A stretch of 64,000 nt of DNA from Akkermansia muciniphila (GTDB lineage: Bacteria; Verrucomicrobiota; Verrucomicrobiia; Verrucomicrobiales; Akkermansiaceae). Under the pieces are notes generated by a model. That model saw only the letters and a program-made list of their open reading frames with translations, was not told where the DNA came from and did not search any database. The position numbers and the translations under genes are program-made. The stretch covers positions 79,431-143,430 of the forward strand of contig NZ_JABDHQ010000008.1 of assembly GCF_018709685.1 (NCBI RefSeq), in the 5' to 3' direction. Numbering within the stretch: the first letter of the stretch is position 1; each line of letters begins with the position of its first letter. Of this stretch, positions 8,546-17,695 are shown in pieces.

Positions 8546-10204
8546 ATGCTTACATTGCTGAAAATTAGAAACCTGGCCCTCGTGGACCAGCTGCTCTGGG
8601 AACCCAGTTCCGGCTTCATCTGCATCACGGGGGAAACGGGAGCAGGGAAATCCGTCATCATCGGCGCCATACGCCTGGCGCTGGGGGAACGCGCGGACAA
8701 GACGCTTATCCGGTCCGGAGAACAGCAATGCAGCGTGGAAGCCGTCTTCCACCTGCCGGACTCCTCCCCGGTGCACGCCATCCTGAATGAACACGGCGTG
8801 CCGCCCTGCGAAGACGGCAACCTGATCATCAAGCGCATTATTTCCTCCACGGCCAACCGCCAGTTCCTGAACGACAGCCCGTGCACCCTGAACCTGCTGC
8901 GGGAGGCGGGCGCCTGCCTAGTGGACATGCACGGCCCCAGCGACCACCGCTCCCTGATCTCCCAGGAAAGGCAGCTTTCCCTGCTGGACGCCTTCGGGGA
9001 ACACGCCCCCCTGGTGCACGCCTATGCGGACGCCTGGCGGCAGTGGCAGGACGCGCGCCGGGCGTATGACGACCTGGAACACGCGGAAGCGGCCACGGCG
9101 CGGGAAATAGAATTGCTGCGCCACCAGGTGGACGAGATAGACGCCGCCGCCTTCACGCCGGAGGAAGTGCCCACGCTGGAGGAACGCTGGCAGCGCGCCC
9201 GCAACGGCACCAGGCTCCAGGAACAGGTTTCCAGAATGCTTGCCATGCTGGAGGAAACGGACGTTCCCGGCCTGGCCTCCCAGTTGAGGGAACTGACCAG
9301 GGCGGCCCATGAACTGGAACGCATGGACGCCTCCACCGCCGCGTGGCTGGCTCCGCTGGCGGAAGTGAATCTGGAGCTCAAGGAGATCGAGGGGCGCCTG
9401 GCGGATTATTCCTCCGAGCTGGATTCCGATCCCCGGGAACTTTTCCAGCTGGAGGAACGCATCAACCTGCTGGAATCCCTGAAAATGAAATACGGCCCTT
9501 CCTTTGAAGACGTCTGCGCCCGCAGGGAGGAGGCGGCCCACCGCCTGGACCGCATCGAACACCGCACGGAGCGCCTGGAAGAACTGAGGGCCTCCATGGC
9601 CGTTCTGCGCAAGCAGGTGGACGCCGCCGGACAGGCCCTGACCAGGGCGCGGCAGGCCTCCGCGCCCAAACTGGCTTCCTCCATCGTCAAGCATTCCCGG
9701 GAACTGGGCTTCCGCCAGGCCGTCTTTGAAGTGGGCCTGTCCCCCCTCCAGGAACCCGGTTCCCAGGGAATGGAAACGGTGGAATTCCTGTTCGGCCCCA
9801 ATCCGGGGGAACCCTCCAAGCCTCTCCGGCTGATCGCTTCCAGCGGGGAGCTGGCCCGCATCATGCTGGCGATTAAAAGCGCGCTGGCCCACAAGGATTC
9901 CACCCCCCTGCTGGTGTTTGATGAAATAGACGCCAACGTGGGCGGTGAAGTGGCGCGGGCCGTGGGCTTCAAGATGCAGCAGCTCGGGAACAGACACCAG
10001 GTCATTTCCATCACGCACTTTCCGCAGGTGGCGGCCCTGGCCTCCCACCACTACCTGGTCCAGAAGGCTTCCGCGGGCAACCGCACCATCTCCTGCCTGC
10101 GGGAGGTGAGCCATGAAGACCGGATAGACGAGCTGGTCCGCATGCTGGGCGGCGGAGGCGACCACGCGCGCACGCTGGCCCGGGCTCTCCTTCAACCCGC
10201 CTGA
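8546..10204 (+). CDS. recN: DNA repair protein RecN
   Basis: SMC-like ATPase that acts early in double-strand-break repair. The 552-residue protein is nearly the same length as E. coli RecN. The Walker A is GETGAGKS (29-36), a central coiled-coil region rich in Glu/Arg/Ala spans about 150-370, the ABC signature region is SSGELARIMLAIKSAL, and Walker B is LLVFDEID, followed by VISITHFPQVAALA. ATG at 8546 gives the canonical MLTLLKIRNLALVD start; the longer frame upstream overlaps the divergent hydrolase gene and is not used. I see no LexA-type operator that I can support. Confidence 0.92.
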   Translation: MLTLLKIRNLALVDQLLWEPSSGFICITGETGAGKSVIIGAIRLALGERADKTLIRSGEQQCSVEAVFHLPDSSPVHAILNEHGVPPCEDGNLIIKRIISSTANRQFLNDSPCTLNLLREAGACLVDMHGPSDHRSLISQERQLSLLDAFGEHAPLVHAYADAWRQWQDARRAYDDLEHAEAATAREIELLRHQVDEIDAAAFTPEEVPTLEERWQRARNGTRLQEQVSRMLAMLEETDVPGLASQLRELTRAAHELERMDASTAAWLAPLAEVNLELKEIEGRLADYSSELDSDPRELFQLEERINLLESLKMKYGPSFEDVCARREEAAHRLDRIEHRTERLEELRASMAVLRKQVDAAGQALTRARQASAPKLASSIVKHSRELGFRQAVFEVGLSPLQEPGSQGMETVEFLFGPNPGEPSKPLRLIASSGELARIMLAIKSALAHKDSTPLLVFDEIDANVGGEVARAVGFKMQQLGNRHQVISITHFPQVAALASHHYLVQKASAGNRTISCLREVSHEDRIDELVRMLGGGGDHARTLARALLQPA

Positions 10205-10233
10205 ACGGGCGCGTTAAAGGGGATAAAACCCTC

Positions 10234-12471
10234 TCATTTTTCCAGACGGGGCCTGAAGCCGCGCAGCCGCAGGGAATTGAACACCACGCACAGGGAGCTC
10301 AGGCTCATGGCTCCGGCGGCAATCATGGGGTTCAGCGTAAGGCCGAAGGCGGGATACAGGCACCCGGCGGCCAGGGGAATGCCGATGATGTTGTAAAAGA
10401 AGGCCCAGAAGAGGTTCTGCCTGATGATGTGCAGCGTGGAGCGGCCCAATTGAAGGGCTTCCGCCACGCCCACGGGATTGCTCTTCATCAGCACGATGTC
10501 GGAAGACTCCATCGCCAGCTCCGTTCCGGATTTCATGGAAATGCCTACCCGGGCGCAGGCGAGCGCGGGGGCGTCATTCACGCCGTCCCCCACCATCGCC
10601 ACCTTGTCCCCCCGTTCCTCCATTTTCATCACATGGGTGGCCTTTTCATCCGGCAGCACGTCGGAAATGACTTCATCAATGTGGAGTTCCCCCGCCATGT
10701 GGCGGGCGGTGGCGGCGTTGTCCCCCGTCAGCATGACCACGCGCAGGTTCATCCGCTTCAGATTGTCCACGGCCGCGCGGCTGTCCGGTTTCAGGGAATC
10801 CGCCACCATGATCACTCCGGCAGGACGGTCTTCCCTGCCCACATAAAGCGGCGAGGCTCCCTGCCGCATGAACTCCCGCAGGCGCGCCTCCTCCTCACTC
10901 CATGAAATCCCCCTGTCCTTCATGAAGCTGAGATTGCCCACCGCGTAAGACACGCCGTCCACCGTACCGGAAATGCCGCGGCCGGGGACAATGGACAAAT
11001 CAGCCACCGCGCGTATGGGAAGGTCCAGCAGCCGGGCATGGTCATAAATGGCTTTACCTACCGGATGCTCGGAGCCCTGCTCCAGGGCCGCCGCCATCTC
11101 CACCAGTTCATCCGCATTCATGGAATGTTCCGGCAGAACGGCCACCACCCGGGGCTCCCCTTCCGTCAGGGTGCCCGTCTTGTCAAAGACGACGGTATCC
11201 ACGCGGCTCAGGGCCTCAAGGGCGCTGGCGGACTTGCACAGGATGCCCAGGCGCGCGCCCCGCCCCGTACCCACCATGATGGCGATCGGGGTGGCGAGGC
11301 CCAGGACGCAGGGGCAGGAGATCACCAGCACCGCAATCGCCCTGGCCAGGGCAAAGGAAAAGCCCTCTCCGGCCACCAGCCATGCGACAAACGCAATGAG
11401 CGCAATGGCAATCACTGTGGGGACAAAGAAATAGCACACCCGGTCCGCCAGCCGCGCAATGGGCGCCCTGGACTGGCTGGCCTGCTCCACCAGGCGGATC
11501 ATGCGGGCCAGCGTGGAATCCCTGCCCACGCGCTCCGCACGGATTTTAAGATACCCGGCGCGGTTGAACGTGCCGCTGATCACCCGGTCCCCGGCCGTCT
11601 TGTCCACGGGCATGCTTTCTCCCGTCAGGTCGGATTCGTCCAGCGCGGCCTGCCCTTCCTCAATGAGGCCGTCCACCGGAATCCTCTGCCCGGTCTTCAC
11701 CACCACCAGGTCCCCGGCCCGGAGTTCATCCAGCGGGACGGCGCGTTCCGCGCCGTCATGCCACACCAGGGCTTCCTGGGGAACCAGCTTCACCAGTCCC
11801 TTCACGGCGGCGTTCGTCTTTCGGTAGGAGCGGCGTTCCAGATACTTCCCCAGGGAAATGAGGGTGACGATCATGGCCGCGGACTCAAAATACAACTCCA
11901 TCCCGTCCACATTGGCGCCCTGCCACAGGCCCGCAATCAACAGAAACAGCCCGTACAAAAAGGCGGACCCCGCGCCGATGGCGATCAGGGAATCCATATT
12001 GGGAGACAGCGCGGCAAGCTGGCGGACGCCATTGATCAAATAATGCCGGTTCAGCCATAAAACCGCCCCCGCCAGGACGCACTGCGCCCACAGATTCAAC
12101 CAGAGCCCCCAGCCCCCTCCCGGAACGGGCCAATGCCACATAGGCCCCATGGACAGGTACATCAGCGGGACCAGCAGCAGAACGGACCAGACAAGGCGGG
12201 AACCGCCGTTTTCCTCCTCACGGGCCTCTTCCTCAGTGCCGGAAAGCGGTTCTTCCCGCCAGTCCGCCAGATGGAAGCCAGCTTTCTCCACCACCTTCGC
12301 CAACCGGTCCCTGGCCGGGGAATCATGCTCCCGGAACACAACGGCCATGCGCCCCGTCAGCAAATTCAGCTCAACGCGTTCCACACCCTCCAATTCCTCC
12401 ACGGCGTGCTCCACCTTGGCGGCGCAACCCGCACAGTGCATGCCGGAAACCAGATAATTCCTTTCTTCCAT
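10234..12471 (-). CDS. copA: Copper-translocating P1B-type ATPase
   Basis: A 745-residue metal exporter of the inner membrane. It has one N-terminal heavy-metal-binding domain (GMHCAGC, Cys13 and Cys16), an actuator motif LTGESMP, the membrane CPC motif in ISCPCVLGLATPIA that indicates Cu(I)/Ag(I), the phosphorylated Asp in DKTGTLTEG, the SEHPVGKA His-Pro motif, and the GDGVNDAPALA hinge. Membrane helices flank these as usual. The gene converges on recN, with 29 bases between stops. No copper-responsive regulator or copZ is adjacent; a TGTTAG-N6-CTAACA inverted repeat lies about 50 bases upstream of the start. Confidence 0.92.
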   Translation of the reverse strand: MEERNYLVSGMHCAGCAAKVEHAVEELEGVERVELNLLTGRMAVVFREHDSPARDRLAKVVEKAGFHLADWREEPLSGTEEEAREEENGGSRLVWSVLLLVPLMYLSMGPMWHWPVPGGGWGLWLNLWAQCVLAGAVLWLNRHYLINGVRQLAALSPNMDSLIAIGAGSAFLYGLFLLIAGLWQGANVDGMELYFESAAMIVTLISLGKYLERRSYRKTNAAVKGLVKLVPQEALVWHDGAERAVPLDELRAGDLVVVKTGQRIPVDGLIEEGQAALDESDLTGESMPVDKTAGDRVISGTFNRAGYLKIRAERVGRDSTLARMIRLVEQASQSRAPIARLADRVCYFFVPTVIAIALIAFVAWLVAGEGFSFALARAIAVLVISCPCVLGLATPIAIMVGTGRGARLGILCKSASALEALSRVDTVVFDKTGTLTEGEPRVVAVLPEHSMNADELVEMAAALEQGSEHPVGKAIYDHARLLDLPIRAVADLSIVPGRGISGTVDGVSYAVGNLSFMKDRGISWSEEEARLREFMRQGASPLYVGREDRPAGVIMVADSLKPDSRAAVDNLKRMNLRVVMLTGDNAATARHMAGELHIDEVISDVLPDEKATHVMKMEERGDKVAMVGDGVNDAPALACARVGISMKSGTELAMESSDIVLMKSNPVGVAEALQLGRSTLHIIRQNLFWAFFYNIIGIPLAAGCLYPAFGLTLNPMIAAGAMSLSSLCVVFNSLRLRGFRPRLEK

Positions 12472-12522
12472 TATCGTTAAAATCAGGGGTTGAAATTGCG
12501 GAACCAGACAAAGGCCCCATGT

Positions 12523-12540
12523 TGTTAGAGAACACTAACA
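12523..12540. promoter_or_regulatory. Inverted repeat upstream of copA, possible operator
   Basis: TGTTAG and CTAACA are perfect reverse complements separated by six bases. The repeat sits in the 176-base divergent interval between copA and the GH16 gene, 52 bases from the copA start. Position and symmetry fit a regulator site; which protein binds, and whether it controls copA or the GH16 gene, cannot be told. Confidence 0.3.
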
Positions 12541-12647
12541 CATCAATCCGGTTTCTCAAGCCGCTTTCACGGCTTCACCTTTTTCCAATAAAAAATGACA
12601 AAAAAACACCCGCTCCTGCGTAACAAGAAAAACAATTCTATTTTTCC

Positions 12648-13607
12648 ATGAATATTACCTCCCTATTACGAGCGACGGCCTGCGCGGCCCTGCTGTCCAC
12701 CCCCCTCCACGCCCAGCTCTACTCCCTCCACGGGGACGGCGTCAAGAAGGCTGACCGGGTGGTGGAAAAAGCGGATTATTCCGGTTATGAACTCGTCTGG
12801 CACGACGAGTTTGACAAGGACGGCCGTCCGGACCCGGCCAAGTGGAATTACGAACACGGCTTTGTCCGCAACAAGGAGGCGCAGTGGTACCAGCCGGAGA
12901 ACGCCTATTGCAAGGATGGAATGCTGATTATTGAAGGCAAAAAGGAAAAACGCGCCAATCCCCATTACGATCCGGCGGGGAAGAGCTGGCAGACCACGCG
13001 GAAGGAGGCGGACTATACCTCCGCCTCCCTGACCACGCGCGGCAAATTCTCCTGGCTGTACGGCCGCTTTGAGATCCGCGCCAAATTCAGCCCGCGGGAA
13101 GGCATGTGGCCCGCGTTCTGGACCATGGGAGTCAAGGAAGGCTGGCCCATGTGCGGAGAAATAGACATCATGGAGTATTACCAGTCTACTTACCTGGCCA
13201 ACCTCTGCTGGGGTTCCCCCAAAAAACATGTGGGCAAATGGAGCACCACCTATACGCCCCTCAAATGGCTTCAGGAAAGGCACCCGGACTGGGCGGACAG
13301 CTTCCATGTCTTCCGCATGGACTGGGATGAAAAGGAAGTGCGCCTGTATGCGGACGACATTCTGCTGAACAAGACCCCCCTGGACAATATCGTCAACGCC
13401 ACTTACAAGGAAGTAGCCAACCCCTTCCGCCAGCCTCATTTCATTATCCTGAACCTGGCCCTTGGCGCCACCGGGGGAGACCTCAACAAACTGCCGCTGC
13501 CCCAGAAGTATGAAATAGACTACGTCCGGATTTACCAGAAAAAGGACTCCCCCCACAAGGGAACCATCCCGGCCCAGCCGGAAAAGAAACAGCAGGCCTC
13601 CCGGTAA
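12648..13607 (+). CDS. Secreted GH16 family glycoside hydrolase
   Basis: A 319-residue exported beta-glycanase or endo-beta-galactosidase-like enzyme. The N-terminus is a signal peptide (MNITSLLRATACAALLSTPLHA). The GH16 fold is visible from YELVWHDEFD, through GRFEIRAKF and WPAFWTMG, to the catalytic EIDIMEYY motif near residues 170-177, with the nucleophile and acid/base Glu both present, and the C-terminal YEIDYVRIYQK strand. In mucin degraders such enzymes cut poly-N-acetyllactosamine within O-glycans; that specificity is an inference and laminarinase-like activity is possible. Confidence 0.85.
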   Translation: MNITSLLRATACAALLSTPLHAQLYSLHGDGVKKADRVVEKADYSGYELVWHDEFDKDGRPDPAKWNYEHGFVRNKEAQWYQPENAYCKDGMLIIEGKKEKRANPHYDPAGKSWQTTRKEADYTSASLTTRGKFSWLYGRFEIRAKFSPREGMWPAFWTMGVKEGWPMCGEIDIMEYYQSTYLANLCWGSPKKHVGKWSTTYTPLKWLQERHPDWADSFHVFRMDWDEKEVRLYADDILLNKTPLDNIVNATYKEVANPFRQPHFIILNLALGATGGDLNKLPLPQKYEIDYVRIYQKKDSPHKGTIPAQPEKKQQASR

Positions 13608-13724
13608 AACCGTTCCGCCTTAATAAGACAGGGGCGTGCGGGATGGACGGAAAGGGCAAGGTAAAAGGGATTCCAGCGGCCCCGCGCCCATAAGGTCCAT
13701 TTGTTCCTCCCTGCCTTCTCTTGG

Positions 13725-13754
13725 AAAACCCCTGCCTCCGGGAACGGGGGCAGG
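13725..13754 (-). terminator. Probable intrinsic terminator of the SGNH hydrolase gene
   Basis: Read on the minus strand, a 9-bp stem with one G:T pair (arms 13746-13754 and 13731-13739) is followed by GGTTTTCC. It lies just after the stop of the minus-strand gene that begins at 14411, in the convergent gap with the GH16 gene. Confidence 0.45.
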
Positions 13755-13757
13755 CCG

Positions 13758-14411
13758 TTATTCCGTAGCCTTTCCCTTGAGAACCAGGAGAATGTGTTCC
13801 GCCATGAGGGCGTGCCCCTCCGCATTGGGATGCACGCCGTCCACCAGCAGGCCGTCCTTGTCCTTCATCACCTTGTTGAGGTCGATCACCCTGGATTTGG
13901 TGCTCCTGGCCACCTGCCGGATAAGAGGGATGATTTCCTTCTCAATGCATTCCCTGCTGATCCCGCCTTCCCTGGCTTCCTGGGAGGGGATGGGCAGCAG
14001 GCAGTAAACCTTCAGTTTGGGATTCTGCTTGCGGAACTCCGCGATGATCTCCTTGTAATTGTCCACGAAATCATCCTTGTGGCTCCAATTTACCTTTTTG
14101 CTGTCATTGGTGCCCAGGCCGATGAGCAGCACGTCAGGCTTGAACGCCAGCGCGTCCCGATAAACCTTCTCCCGCGTGATGGGGCGGTCTCCCCTGAATA
14201 GCAGGCACCGGGCGGAAATGCCGAAGTTCCCCACTTCCGCCTTCTTGTCCAGAGCCTTCGCAATCCGGGACGCCCAGCAGTCTTCCTTCCCGACCCTCAT
14301 CCCGGCGGTGATGCTGTCCCCCAGACAGGCCAGCTTCACCGCAGCGGCGCAATCCACCGGCAGCAAAGCGGCCAGCAGGCCTATCCATAATAAGACAATG
14401 AACTTTTTCAT
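13758..14411 (-). CDS. Exported SGNH/GDSL-type esterase
   Basis: A 217-residue secreted hydrolase. A signal peptide (MKKFIVLLWIGLLAALLPVDCAAA) is followed by the nucleophile block CLGDSITAG (Ser33), the oxyanion-hole segment GLGTND, and the catalytic pair in DGVHPNAEGH near the C-terminus. Such enzymes remove O-acetyl or acyl groups from glycans, which suits the neighbouring glycosidases. ATG at 14411 is used because the preceding open frame adds 15 residues ahead of a good signal peptide. The true substrate is not determinable here. Confidence 0.8.
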   Translation of the reverse strand: MKKFIVLLWIGLLAALLPVDCAAAVKLACLGDSITAGMRVGKEDCWASRIAKALDKKAEVGNFGISARCLLFRGDRPITREKVYRDALAFKPDVLLIGLGTNDSKKVNWSHKDDFVDNYKEIIAEFRKQNPKLKVYCLLPIPSQEAREGGISRECIEKEIIPLIRQVARSTKSRVIDLNKVMKDKDGLLVDGVHPNAEGHALMAEHILLVLKGKATE

Positions 14412-14513
14412 GGAGTAAATATTACAATGAAAATGACTTACTGGAAGCGCCTTCAAATGTAAAGCCCGTACACCGGGCCGCTTTCTGGTCTTTTTTCACG
14501 CGGCCCCGGCATG

Positions 14514-14546
14514 AAAAAGCCCCGGCCGGGAAAACCGGCGGGGCTT
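14514..14546 (-). terminator. Intrinsic terminator of efp
   Basis: On the minus strand the arms 14535-14546 and 14517-14529 form a GC-rich stem (AAGCCCCGCCGG with one unpaired base in the other arm) around a TTTTC loop, followed directly by TTTTTC. It lies 27 bases after the efp stop codon. Confidence 0.75.
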
Positions 14547-14572
14547 CTTGAATACCAGGAAAAGGGAATGTT

Positions 14573-15139
14573 TCAGTTTACGCGGCCCAGGTAGGAGCCG
14601 TCTTCCGTTTTCACGGAGATCTTTTCACCGGGCTTGATGAAGAGGGGCACCTGCACCACCAGTCCGGTGGTCATTGTGGCGGACTTGTATACGTTGTTCG
14701 CGCTGTCGCCCTTGACGCCTTCCGGGGCTTCCGCCACTTCCATGGTGATGGCGGCGGGAAGTTCCACGGAGACAACCGTTTCATCCGTGAAAAGCAGGAT
14801 GTAGATATTGCCTTCCATCAGGTAATCCTTCACGGGCTCCACGATTTCCGGAGACACGGTGATGTCTTCGTACGTATCGGGATTCATGAAGTGGTAGCCC
14901 ATGCCGTCAATGTAGCTGAACTCATATTCCTCACGGGCGAGGTTCACGCCTTCCAGGGATTCGTTGGAAGTGAGGCGAAGGTTGTACACCTTCTTGGTGG
15001 AAATGCTGCGGATGCTCATTTGCACATAGGAAGCCATGCGGGGGGGGCACTTGTGCTCCATGCTGACTACAACGCAAACGTCATTGTTATGATTAACCGC
15101 GTGTCCCTTGCGAAGATTGATTACGGGTACTTTTGCCAT
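14573..15139 (-). CDS. efp: Elongation factor P
   Basis: Translation factor that relieves ribosome stalling at proline stretches by entering between the P and E sites. The 188-residue length is standard, with the KOW-like N-terminal domain, the central OB domain (YHFMNPDTYEDI, VVSVELPAAITMEV) and the C-terminal OB domain ending GEKISVKTEDGSYLGRVN. The tip loop that contacts tRNA reads EHKCPPRMASYVQ, instead of the PGKG type loop with a modifiable Lys or the SGRN type loop with rhamnosylated Arg. The nearest aligned residue is Arg. It appears monocistronic: 121 bases lie between it and the ACT gene upstream, and a terminator follows. Confidence 0.9.
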   Translation of the reverse strand: MAKVPVINLRKGHAVNHNNDVCVVVSMEHKCPPRMASYVQMSIRSISTKKVYNLRLTSNESLEGVNLAREEYEFSYIDGMGYHFMNPDTYEDITVSPEIVEPVKDYLMEGNIYILLFTDETVVSVELPAAITMEVAEAPEGVKGDSANNVYKSATMTTGLVVQVPLFIKPGEKISVKTEDGSYLGRVN

Positions 15140-15260
15140 GCGGCCCGTACCATACCATGTTTTCCCCTCCCGTCAAGCTGAAAAAACGCGCCAAACCCTT
15201 GATGCGCTTGGAGAAAACGCCTTTTGCACGGCAGCAAAAACAAGCGGAAAAACGCCGTTC

Positions 15261-15719
15261 TCACCGGCTGAGGTCCTGCTGGAACAGGACCTTGATGCCG
15301 CTGGAATTCAGCACGGTGCGCCCGAAGTTGAGATCCTCCACATGGAGGGCGACCAGGGAACCCCGCGCCGCACAGGGCAGGAGCGGATACAGGAAGTTGA
15401 CGTTCATTTCCGCGGCATACAGCACGTCCAGGCATTTCTTGAGGTCCGCGGGGCCGTGGCGGAGGACGGCCACCAGCACTTCGGATTCCGTGTAGCAGAT
15501 GCCTTTTTCCAGAAAGATTTCCGACGTCCGCTCCGGGTCGCTGACGATCAGGCGCGCAATAGTCGCCTCATGGCAGTCATGCATGCTGAAGCCCAGGCAG
15601 AAGATGCCGTGCATGTCCAGCAGGCCCAGGAGGGCGGACAACGCCCCCACCCGGTTCTGGAGCATGATGGAATATTGCTTTATCGCATTGCCGGGGGCTT
15701 TGATGGATTCATCCTTCAT
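15261..15719 (-). CDS. ACT-domain protein
   Basis: A 152-residue protein with tandem ACT-type regions: QYSIMLQNRVGALSALLGLL near the N-terminus is the classical ligand-binding start of an ACT domain, and a second unit follows around VLVAVLRHGPADLKKCLDVL to VLFQQDLSR. ACT domains bind amino acids and control amino-acid enzymes. It begins 25 bases after the argD stop, so it may report amino-acid supply to that pathway, but the ligand is unknown. ATG at 15719 avoids overlap with argD. Confidence 0.7.
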   Translation of the reverse strand: MKDESIKAPGNAIKQYSIMLQNRVGALSALLGLLDMHGIFCLGFSMHDCHEATIARLIVSDPERTSEIFLEKGICYTESEVLVAVLRHGPADLKKCLDVLYAAEMNVNFLYPLLPCAARGSLVALHVEDLNFGRTVLNSSGIKVLFQQDLSR

Positions 15720-15744
15720 GACAATAAAGCAGGGAGTCAGGTTA

Positions 15745-17001
15745 CTATTTAACGTATGTCTTAAGCACGCGCCTGATGATGGCAAGCGCCTGTTGGACTT
15801 CCTCTTCACTTACGTTCAGGGGAGGCAGGAGACGGACGGTTTCCGGACCCGCGGGAACGGAAAGCAGGCCTTCCTGCCGGAGGGCTTCCACTACCACGGA
15901 GGCAACGGTCTTGCCTTCCGGCGCGTCCACCATCTCCGGGTTGAGGCCGATGCCCAGCAGAAGGCCCAGGCCGCGCACGCCCTGAACCACGGGCAGGTTC
16001 CAGGATTCTATTTCCGCGCGGATTTCCGCGCCCAGGCGCTGCGCCCGTTCCGGGAGGCCCTGGGAGACTACTTCCCTCAGCACGGCCAGGCTCACGGTAG
16101 TGCCAAGCGGATTGCCGCCGTACGTGGAACCATGGGAGCCGGGGTCCATGATGGAGGCAAGCTCCGTGCCCTGGTCGTCAATGGCGCGGTCGGAAATCCA
16201 GAAGCCGCCGATGGGGAAGCCTCCTCCCAGCGCCTTGGCCCAGGAAATGCCGTCCGGCTCCACGTCAGGCGCAACGGCGCGCCATCCCATGATGTCGCCG
16301 CAGCGGCCAAAGCCGCACTGCACTTCATCCATCAGCAGAAGCAGATCATGCTCCTTGCACAACTGTGCCAGCCCGCGCAGGAATTCCGGGGTCACGCAGT
16401 TGACGCCGCCTTCACCCTGGATGGTTTCCAGCATGAAGGCCACGGTTTCCGGGCGAATGGCTTCACGGGCCGTTTCCAGGTCATTGAAAGGCAGGTGGCG
16501 GAAGCCCGGCAGCATGGGGTCAAAGCCTATCTTGATTTTATCCTGCCCCGTGGCGGACATGCTGCCCAGCGTTCTTCCGTGGAAGGATTTGTTGAACGTG
16601 AGCACTTCAAAACGGGGCTTGCCGTCCGGCTGGGGCTTCCGGTGCCCGTAGCGGCGCGCCACCTTGATCAACCCGTCATTGGATTCCGCTCCGCTGTTGG
16701 CAAAAAAGACTTTTCCCGGACGCTCCACGCACTTGGTAACGATGAATTCCGCCAGATCCGCCTGCTGGGGAATCTGGTACAGGTTGGAGCAGTGCACCAG
16801 CGTGGCCGCCTGCTTCTGCAGGGCCTGCGTTACCGCGGGATGGCAGTGCCCCAGCACGCAGGTGGCGATTCCGGCACAGAAGTCCAGATAGCACTTCCCG
16901 GTGCTGTCCCACAGGCGGGAGCCTTCCCCGCGGACGGCAGCCATGGGATAACGGCCATAGGAATGAAGTACGTACTGGTTGAGTTTTTCTTCTGTGTTCA
17001 T
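15745..17001 (-). CDS. argD: Acetylornithine aminotransferase
   Basis: PLP enzyme converting N-acetylglutamate semialdehyde to N-acetylornithine in arginine synthesis. The 418-residue sequence shows YLDFCAGIATCVLGHCHP, the NSGAESNDGLIKVAR helix (family form NSGAEA), the LMDEVQCGFGR motif with the PLP-ring Asp, and SWAKALGGGFPIGG with the Schiff-base Lys256. It could also act as succinyldiaminopimelate aminotransferase. argH is encoded separately at 56208, so arginine genes are dispersed. The ACT-domain gene follows on the same strand. Confidence 0.88.
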   Translation of the reverse strand: MNTEEKLNQYVLHSYGRYPMAAVRGEGSRLWDSTGKCYLDFCAGIATCVLGHCHPAVTQALQKQAATLVHCSNLYQIPQQADLAEFIVTKCVERPGKVFFANSGAESNDGLIKVARRYGHRKPQPDGKPRFEVLTFNKSFHGRTLGSMSATGQDKIKIGFDPMLPGFRHLPFNDLETAREAIRPETVAFMLETIQGEGGVNCVTPEFLRGLAQLCKEHDLLLLMDEVQCGFGRCGDIMGWRAVAPDVEPDGISWAKALGGGFPIGGFWISDRAIDDQGTELASIMDPGSHGSTYGGNPLGTTVSLAVLREVVSQGLPERAQRLGAEIRAEIESWNLPVVQGVRGLGLLLGIGLNPEMVDAPEGKTVASVVVEALRQEGLLSVPAGPETVRLLPPLNVSEEEVQQALAIIRRVLKTYVK

Positions 17002-17194
17002 AAGCTAAGGTAATACGCGTGTAGTTTGCGCTTCTGGCCTCGTCTGTAAATGATTTTTTTGGGAGCCACGTCATGATTCTCACATTTTGCCGGGCACGGT
17101 GGTCATACTTCTGTTCCGGAGGGGGAAGTTCATTTTTTCTTTTCTTTTATTCTTTTGCCTTCAGAATGAAATAAATCATCAACACCGATTCATC

Positions 17195-17608
17195 ATGGCC
17201 CGCTTTTTCAACGTCAAAGGATTTCTGGAGGAATTCAAGGCATTCGCCCTGAAAGGCAACGTGATTGACCTGGCCGTGGCGGTCGTCATCGGCGCCGCGT
17301 TCAACAAGATTGTTTCCGTCTTCGTCTCCAGCATCATCACCCCCATCATCGGGTACCTCACCTCCGGCGTAAACCTGGCCTACCTGACCTTGAAACTGGG
17401 AGATGTGGAACTGAAGTACGGGGAGCTGCTCCAGGCGACCATTGACTTCGTGATCATTGCCTTCTCCGTCTTCGTGGCCATCAAGCTGATCGGCACGATG
17501 AGGCGCAAGAGCGAAGAAACGCCCGCGGCCCCCGCGCCCAAGCCGGATGACGTCGTCCTGCTGGAACAAATCCGGGACATCCTGCAAAAGCAGGCGGACG
17601 CCAAATAA
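17195..17608 (+). CDS. mscL: Large-conductance mechanosensitive channel
   Basis: A 137-residue inner-membrane channel that opens under osmotic downshock. The N-terminal amphipathic helix (FFNVKGFLEEFKAFALKGN) leads to the pore helix VIDLAVAVVIGAAFNKIVS, a periplasmic loop, and a second membrane segment ATIDFVIIAFSVFVAIKLI, then a cytoplasmic helix (VVLLEQIRDILQK). ATG at 17195 gives the standard length; upstream codons in the same frame are not needed. A strong hairpin terminator follows. Confidence 0.92.
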   Translation: MARFFNVKGFLEEFKAFALKGNVIDLAVAVVIGAAFNKIVSVFVSSIITPIIGYLTSGVNLAYLTLKLGDVELKYGELLQATIDFVIIAFSVFVAIKLIGTMRRKSEETPAAPAPKPDDVVLLEQIRDILQKQADAK

Positions 17609-17625
17609 GCCGCTCATCCGGTCCA

Positions 17626-17656
17626 TGCCGGTTCCCGGCGGAACCGGCACATTTTT
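17626..17656 (+). terminator. Intrinsic terminator of mscL
   Basis: A perfect 10-bp stem (TGCCGGTTCC at 17626-17635 with GGAACCGGCA at 17640-17649), a four-base loop, and CATTTTTCC downstream. It begins 18 bases after the mscL stop. Confidence 0.75.
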
Positions 17657-17695
17657 CCTCTTTACTTGTTCCCTTGCGGGCGGGAAAGTGGCGGC

